Positions 7,412 through 9,221 of a stretch of DNA of 9,221 nt are shown here, one piece after another; the stretch's first letter is position 1, and every line of letters begins with the position of its first letter. The position numbers were made by a program, and so were the translations under genes. The DNA is from Pseudomonadota bacterium (GTDB taxonomy: Bacteria > Pseudomonadota > Gammaproteobacteria > SZUA-229), in contig DAOVJH010000032.1 of the NCBI GenBank assembly GCA_030673345.1, forward strand, positions 1 to 9,221. The letters are read 5' to 3'. The notes beneath the pieces are model-generated. The model searched no databases, was not told the origin of the DNA, and saw only the letters and a list, made by a program, of their open reading frames with translations.

Positions 7412-7439
7412 TTCCCATATGTTAGAAACTAAATAGAAT
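7412..7439 (+). promoter_or_regulatory. Possible promoter of msrA
   Basis: TTCCCA (7412-7417) and TAGAAT (7434-7439) are spaced by 16 bases, with four and five matches to the sigma-70 hexamers. Transcription would start near 7446. The -35 is poor, so this is a tentative call. Confidence 0.3.
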
Positions 7440-7476
7440 TTCTGCAGTCCTAGTCTCAACTTTTTCTTATGGAATA

Positions 7477-8100
7477 ATGATGAAACTACCCATTTTACTG
7501 ATACTTAGCCTGTTCATAACACCTGCCTTAGCAGAAAACCCAACAGATAAACCGTCCTCGAGCAGCCAAAATGAAACCGCAATCTTCGCCGGTGGCTGTT
7601 TCTGGTGTATGGAGCCCCCTTTCGACAAACTTGATGGCGTTATTTCAACCACTTCAGGATATACCGCTGGACACAAAAAAAATCCAACTTACAGGGAAGT
7701 ATCAGCAGGCAGCACCGGACACACTGAAGCCCTACAGATCATTTATAACCCAAACAAAATATCCTACGCTGAACTGCTCGAAGTCTTCTGGAAAAATATT
7801 GACCCGGTCGCCGTCAATCGACAGTTCTGTGATGGTGGTAATCAGTATCGCTCTGGCATTTATTACAATAGTACTGAGCAGGAAAAAGCCGCTAAACAGT
7901 CACTGCAGCAACTGGAGATAAATAAACCTTTTACTGGCACTATCGCGACCGAACTGGTGGCAGCGAGCACCTTCTATCCTGCTGAAGACTATCATCAGAA
8001 TTATTACCAGAAAAATCCGATACGGTATAAATACTATCGTTTTAGCTGTGGTCGAGATAATCGATTAGAGGAGCTGTGGGGAGAATCTGGTCACCCATAG
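7477..8100 (+). CDS. msrA: Peptide-methionine (S)-S-oxide reductase, exported form
   Basis: MsrA reduces the S-epimer of methionine sulfoxide in proteins. The 207-residue product carries the catalytic motif GGCFWC (39-44; Cys41 nucleophile), substrate-pocket motifs including TGHTEALQIIYNP, and RQFCDGGNQYRSGIYY. The late Cys191 (FSCGRDN) could be a recycling cysteine. The first 19 residues form a signal peptide (LPILLILSLFITPALA, cleavage ALA-EN), so this is a periplasmic enzyme, unlike the common cytosolic MsrA. No MsrB domain is fused and none is adjacent. The electron donor (a periplasmic thioredoxin-like or DsbD-type system) is not in this window. ATG 7477 and ATG 7480 are both possible starts; the difference is one residue. 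The gene is alone and bracketed by two REP pairs. Confidence 0.95.
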   Translation: MMKLPILLILSLFITPALAENPTDKPSSSSQNETAIFAGGCFWCMEPPFDKLDGVISTTSGYTAGHKKNPTYREVSAGSTGHTEALQIIYNPNKISYAELLEVFWKNIDPVAVNRQFCDGGNQYRSGIYYNSTEQEKAAKQSLQQLEINKPFTGTIATELVAASTFYPAEDYHQNYYQKNPIRYKYYRFSCGRDNRLEELWGESGHP

Positions 8101-8146
8101 AAATATAACCCGAATATTACTGACACTTTCTATACTAGAAAAAACT

Positions 8147-8220
8147 ATCGCGGAATGAAAAAAATCCACTCCTACAGGTAAGCAATCATATGTAGGAGCG
8201 GATTTTTGTCATTCCGCGAT
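8147..8220. repeat. Paired inverted REP elements (BIME-like) between convergent genes
   Basis: Two 30-base arms (8147-8176 and 8191-8220) are inverted copies with two differences, separated by 14 bases. Both, read outward from the loop, begin TGTAGGAG and end CATTCCGCGAT, with an inner hairpin GCGGA...TCCGC in the right arm. The family ends (GTAGGAG and CGCGAT) match those of the pair upstream of msrA, but the middles differ. It sits between msrA (plus) and the sulfur-globule-like gene (minus), both of which run towards it, so it could also stop transcription from either side. Confidence 0.78.
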
Positions 8221-8264
8221 GCAGTTATTACAGTTTAGACACGACTGAAATTTAGAAAAAGGCT

Positions 8265-8669
8265 TTATCGTTGCGGTACTACCGGCTGTTGAGCATTGTA
8301 ACCAGAACCATCATTAGGTCTATAATAAGGCTGCGGGTTAGAACCATAATTTCGGCCATATGAATCATTATAGTAATAACCACTGTTCTGGTTATTATTC
8401 CAGCGATTATCCCATCTGCCATAGTTGTAACCATCAACACGTCCACGGCCCTTGTTACGCATTTTCATCTTGATCCTGAAATCAGCATCAAAACCGAGTC
8501 TACCATCACCAGAAGTATCACCTCTGCCATCATAACGGCCATCATAATAACCATTGTTGTTCCAGTTATTATTCCAGTTACTTCGGTTATTATTGTTGTC
8601 CCACCAGGCATTGGCTGAAGTGGACATAATTATAAGAACGGTTGTTGCCACAGCGAGTATGATTTTCAT
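8265..8669 (-). CDS. Secreted Asn/Gly/Tyr-rich protein resembling sulfur globule proteins
   Basis: The 134-residue precursor has a signal peptide cleaved near SANA-WWDN (after residue 21). The mature part is low in complexity and rich in Asn, Gly, Tyr, Arg and Trp (NNNNRSNWNNNWNNNGYY, then GYNYGRWDNRWNNN). It contains one distinct segment, GFDADFRIKMKMRNKGRGR (59-77), with strict polar/hydrophobic alternation. This composition, together with a (D/N)F-x-(I/N)-x-M-x-M-R-x-(K/R)-GRG-type core, is what I remember of Sgp proteins that coat periplasmic sulfur globules in purple sulfur bacteria. The match is by pattern, not by alignment, so another secreted Asn-rich structural protein is possible. 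Its GTGAGAG ribosome site lies just before the ATG and a promoter is visible. No cysteine is present. Confidence 0.6.
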   Translation of the reverse strand: MKIILAVATTVLIIMSTSANAWWDNNNNRSNWNNNWNNNGYYDGRYDGRGDTSGDGRLGFDADFRIKMKMRNKGRGRVDGYNYGRWDNRWNNNQNSGYYYNDSYGRNYGSNPQPYYRPNDGSGYNAQQPVVPQR

Positions 8670-8697
8670 GTGCTCTCACCCTATGTAAGTTATATCA

Positions 8698-8726
8698 ACT
8701 ATATAAAATCCATCTTTAAAACACAA
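8698..8726 (-). promoter_or_regulatory. Promoter of the sulfur-globule-like gene
   Basis: Read on the minus strand, TTGTGT (8726-8721) and TATAGT (8703-8698) are spaced by 17 bases. The -10 matches five of six consensus bases; the -35 matches three. Transcription would start near 8690, giving a leader of about 20 bases that carries GTGAGAG before the ATG. Confidence 0.45.
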
Positions 8727-8859
8727 TCATAACCGATAAACTAAATCATTATTACTCTATCCAGGGGCACACATACTGCTTGATATTAACCGACAGTTCT
8801 ATTTTTGAAATAAGGCCATCCCTGGCAAGCAGGAGTCCATTCAGTCAGCTATGACCTGT

Positions 8860-9221
8860 TTAGAAAACGAATTGTGTTTGCAGGAACACTTCATCTTCAT
8901 CATCGTTCTCAACACCCTTCAGGTTCTCCCCCATCCTGTAGCTCAGTTGAACTTTGATATCATGTTTCTGGATAAACCAGTTGGCACCAACAGATGTACG
9001 ATCCCATGAAGTAGCATATCCATCAGCATCCTGCGTCTGGTAGGCTGCAACAATTTCAATGGTTTTATTGATCATATAACCGCCTTCGATAGCGGCATTG
9101 GTTAATGTTGTTGTACCATCTGTATATAAACCACCGGTAAATCCAGTTTCAACAGTGTCAGCATCAAACGAGTTGTACTGTGCATCGACAGAGAAACCCG
9201 CTGCTCTAAATGCACCACTGA
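8860..9221 (-). CDS. Porin of the OprO/OprP (phosphate-selective porin) type, C-terminal part
   Basis: The minus-strand frame ending in TAA at 8862-8860 stays open to the window edge and encodes about 120 residues. Amphipathic strands alternate with short turns (AAGFSVDAQYNSFD, NAAIEGGYMINKTIEIVAAY, TSVGANWFIQKHDIKVQLSY). The chain ends VFLQTQFVF with the terminal Phe of outer-membrane barrels. The VGANWFIQKHDIKVQLSYR strand followed by a variable acidic loop and a Q-x-(Q/F)-F end is typical of the Porin_O_P family. Solute specificity cannot be read from this part. The internal ATG at 9075 is not the start; the frame continues upstream of it. The 190 bases between this stop and the sulfur-globule-like gene show no convincing terminator. 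Confidence 0.75.
   Translation of the reverse strand, partial: SGAFRAAGFSVDAQYNSFDADTVETGFTGGLYTDGTTTLTNAAIEGGYMINKTIEIVAAYQTQDADGYATSWDRTSVGANWFIQKHDIKVQLSYRMGENLKGVENDDEDEVFLQTQFVF

Noticed and set aside
7326..8220. CRISPR array or composite transposon around msrA
   Set aside because: There are only two inverted pairs, no regular spacers and no transposase gene; REP-type palindromes explain the pattern better.
8765..8830. Terminator for the porin gene from CCAGGG...CCCTGG
   Set aside because: The two halves are about 50 bases apart with no T-run on the minus strand, so a hairpin terminator is not supported.

Overview
The window looks like part of a gammaproteobacterial chromosome, probably from a sulfur-oxidising relative of the Chromatiales. 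Four things point that way: compact ATGA-coupled operons, REP-type palindromes, an FNR/ANR-type operator, and a secreted Asn/Gly/Tyr-rich protein that resembles sulfur globule proteins. The taxonomic call is an inference from gene content; no ribosomal RNA gene is present.

Left part (1-3654, plus strand). This is the distal end of an operon for a complex-I-like oxidoreductase. It holds the tail of a NuoC-type subunit, a full NuoD-type subunit, and a large flavoprotein. The flavoprotein joins a NuoI-like two-cluster ferredoxin domain to a GltD/NfnB-like FAD and NAD(P)H module. A stand-alone ferritin-like (rubrerythrin-type) protein follows 15 bases later. The NuoD homologue appears to have lost the His, Tyr and Asp residues that form the quinone site in respiratory complex I. 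With the unusual flavoprotein, this suggests a modified energy-converting complex that exchanges electrons with NAD(P)H through the fusion subunit, not through NuoEFG. This is the most interesting part of the window. Its membrane subunits must lie upstream or elsewhere, because they are not downstream.

Middle part (3655-6258). A perfect 25-bp inverted repeat separates the oxidoreductase operon from a PGM1-type phosphoglucomutase gene. After it, a perfect FNR-type palindrome precedes a two-gene unit encoding a YdcH/DUF465 small protein and a short DksA/TraR-type zinc-finger protein. That unit ends in a clear intrinsic terminator.

Right part (6259-9221). Four single genes and one partial gene follow: an outer-membrane beta-barrel protein, a very acidic 69-residue protein with a strong promoter and Shine-Dalgarno site, an exported MsrA, the sulfur-globule-like protein (minus strand) and the C-terminal part of an OprO/OprP-type porin (minus strand). 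msrA is bracketed by two paired REP (BIME-like) palindromes that share GTAGGAG and CGCGAT ends. No gene-free stretch exceeds 300 bases; the longest (7255-7476 and 8670-8859) hold a REP pair and a promoter respectively.
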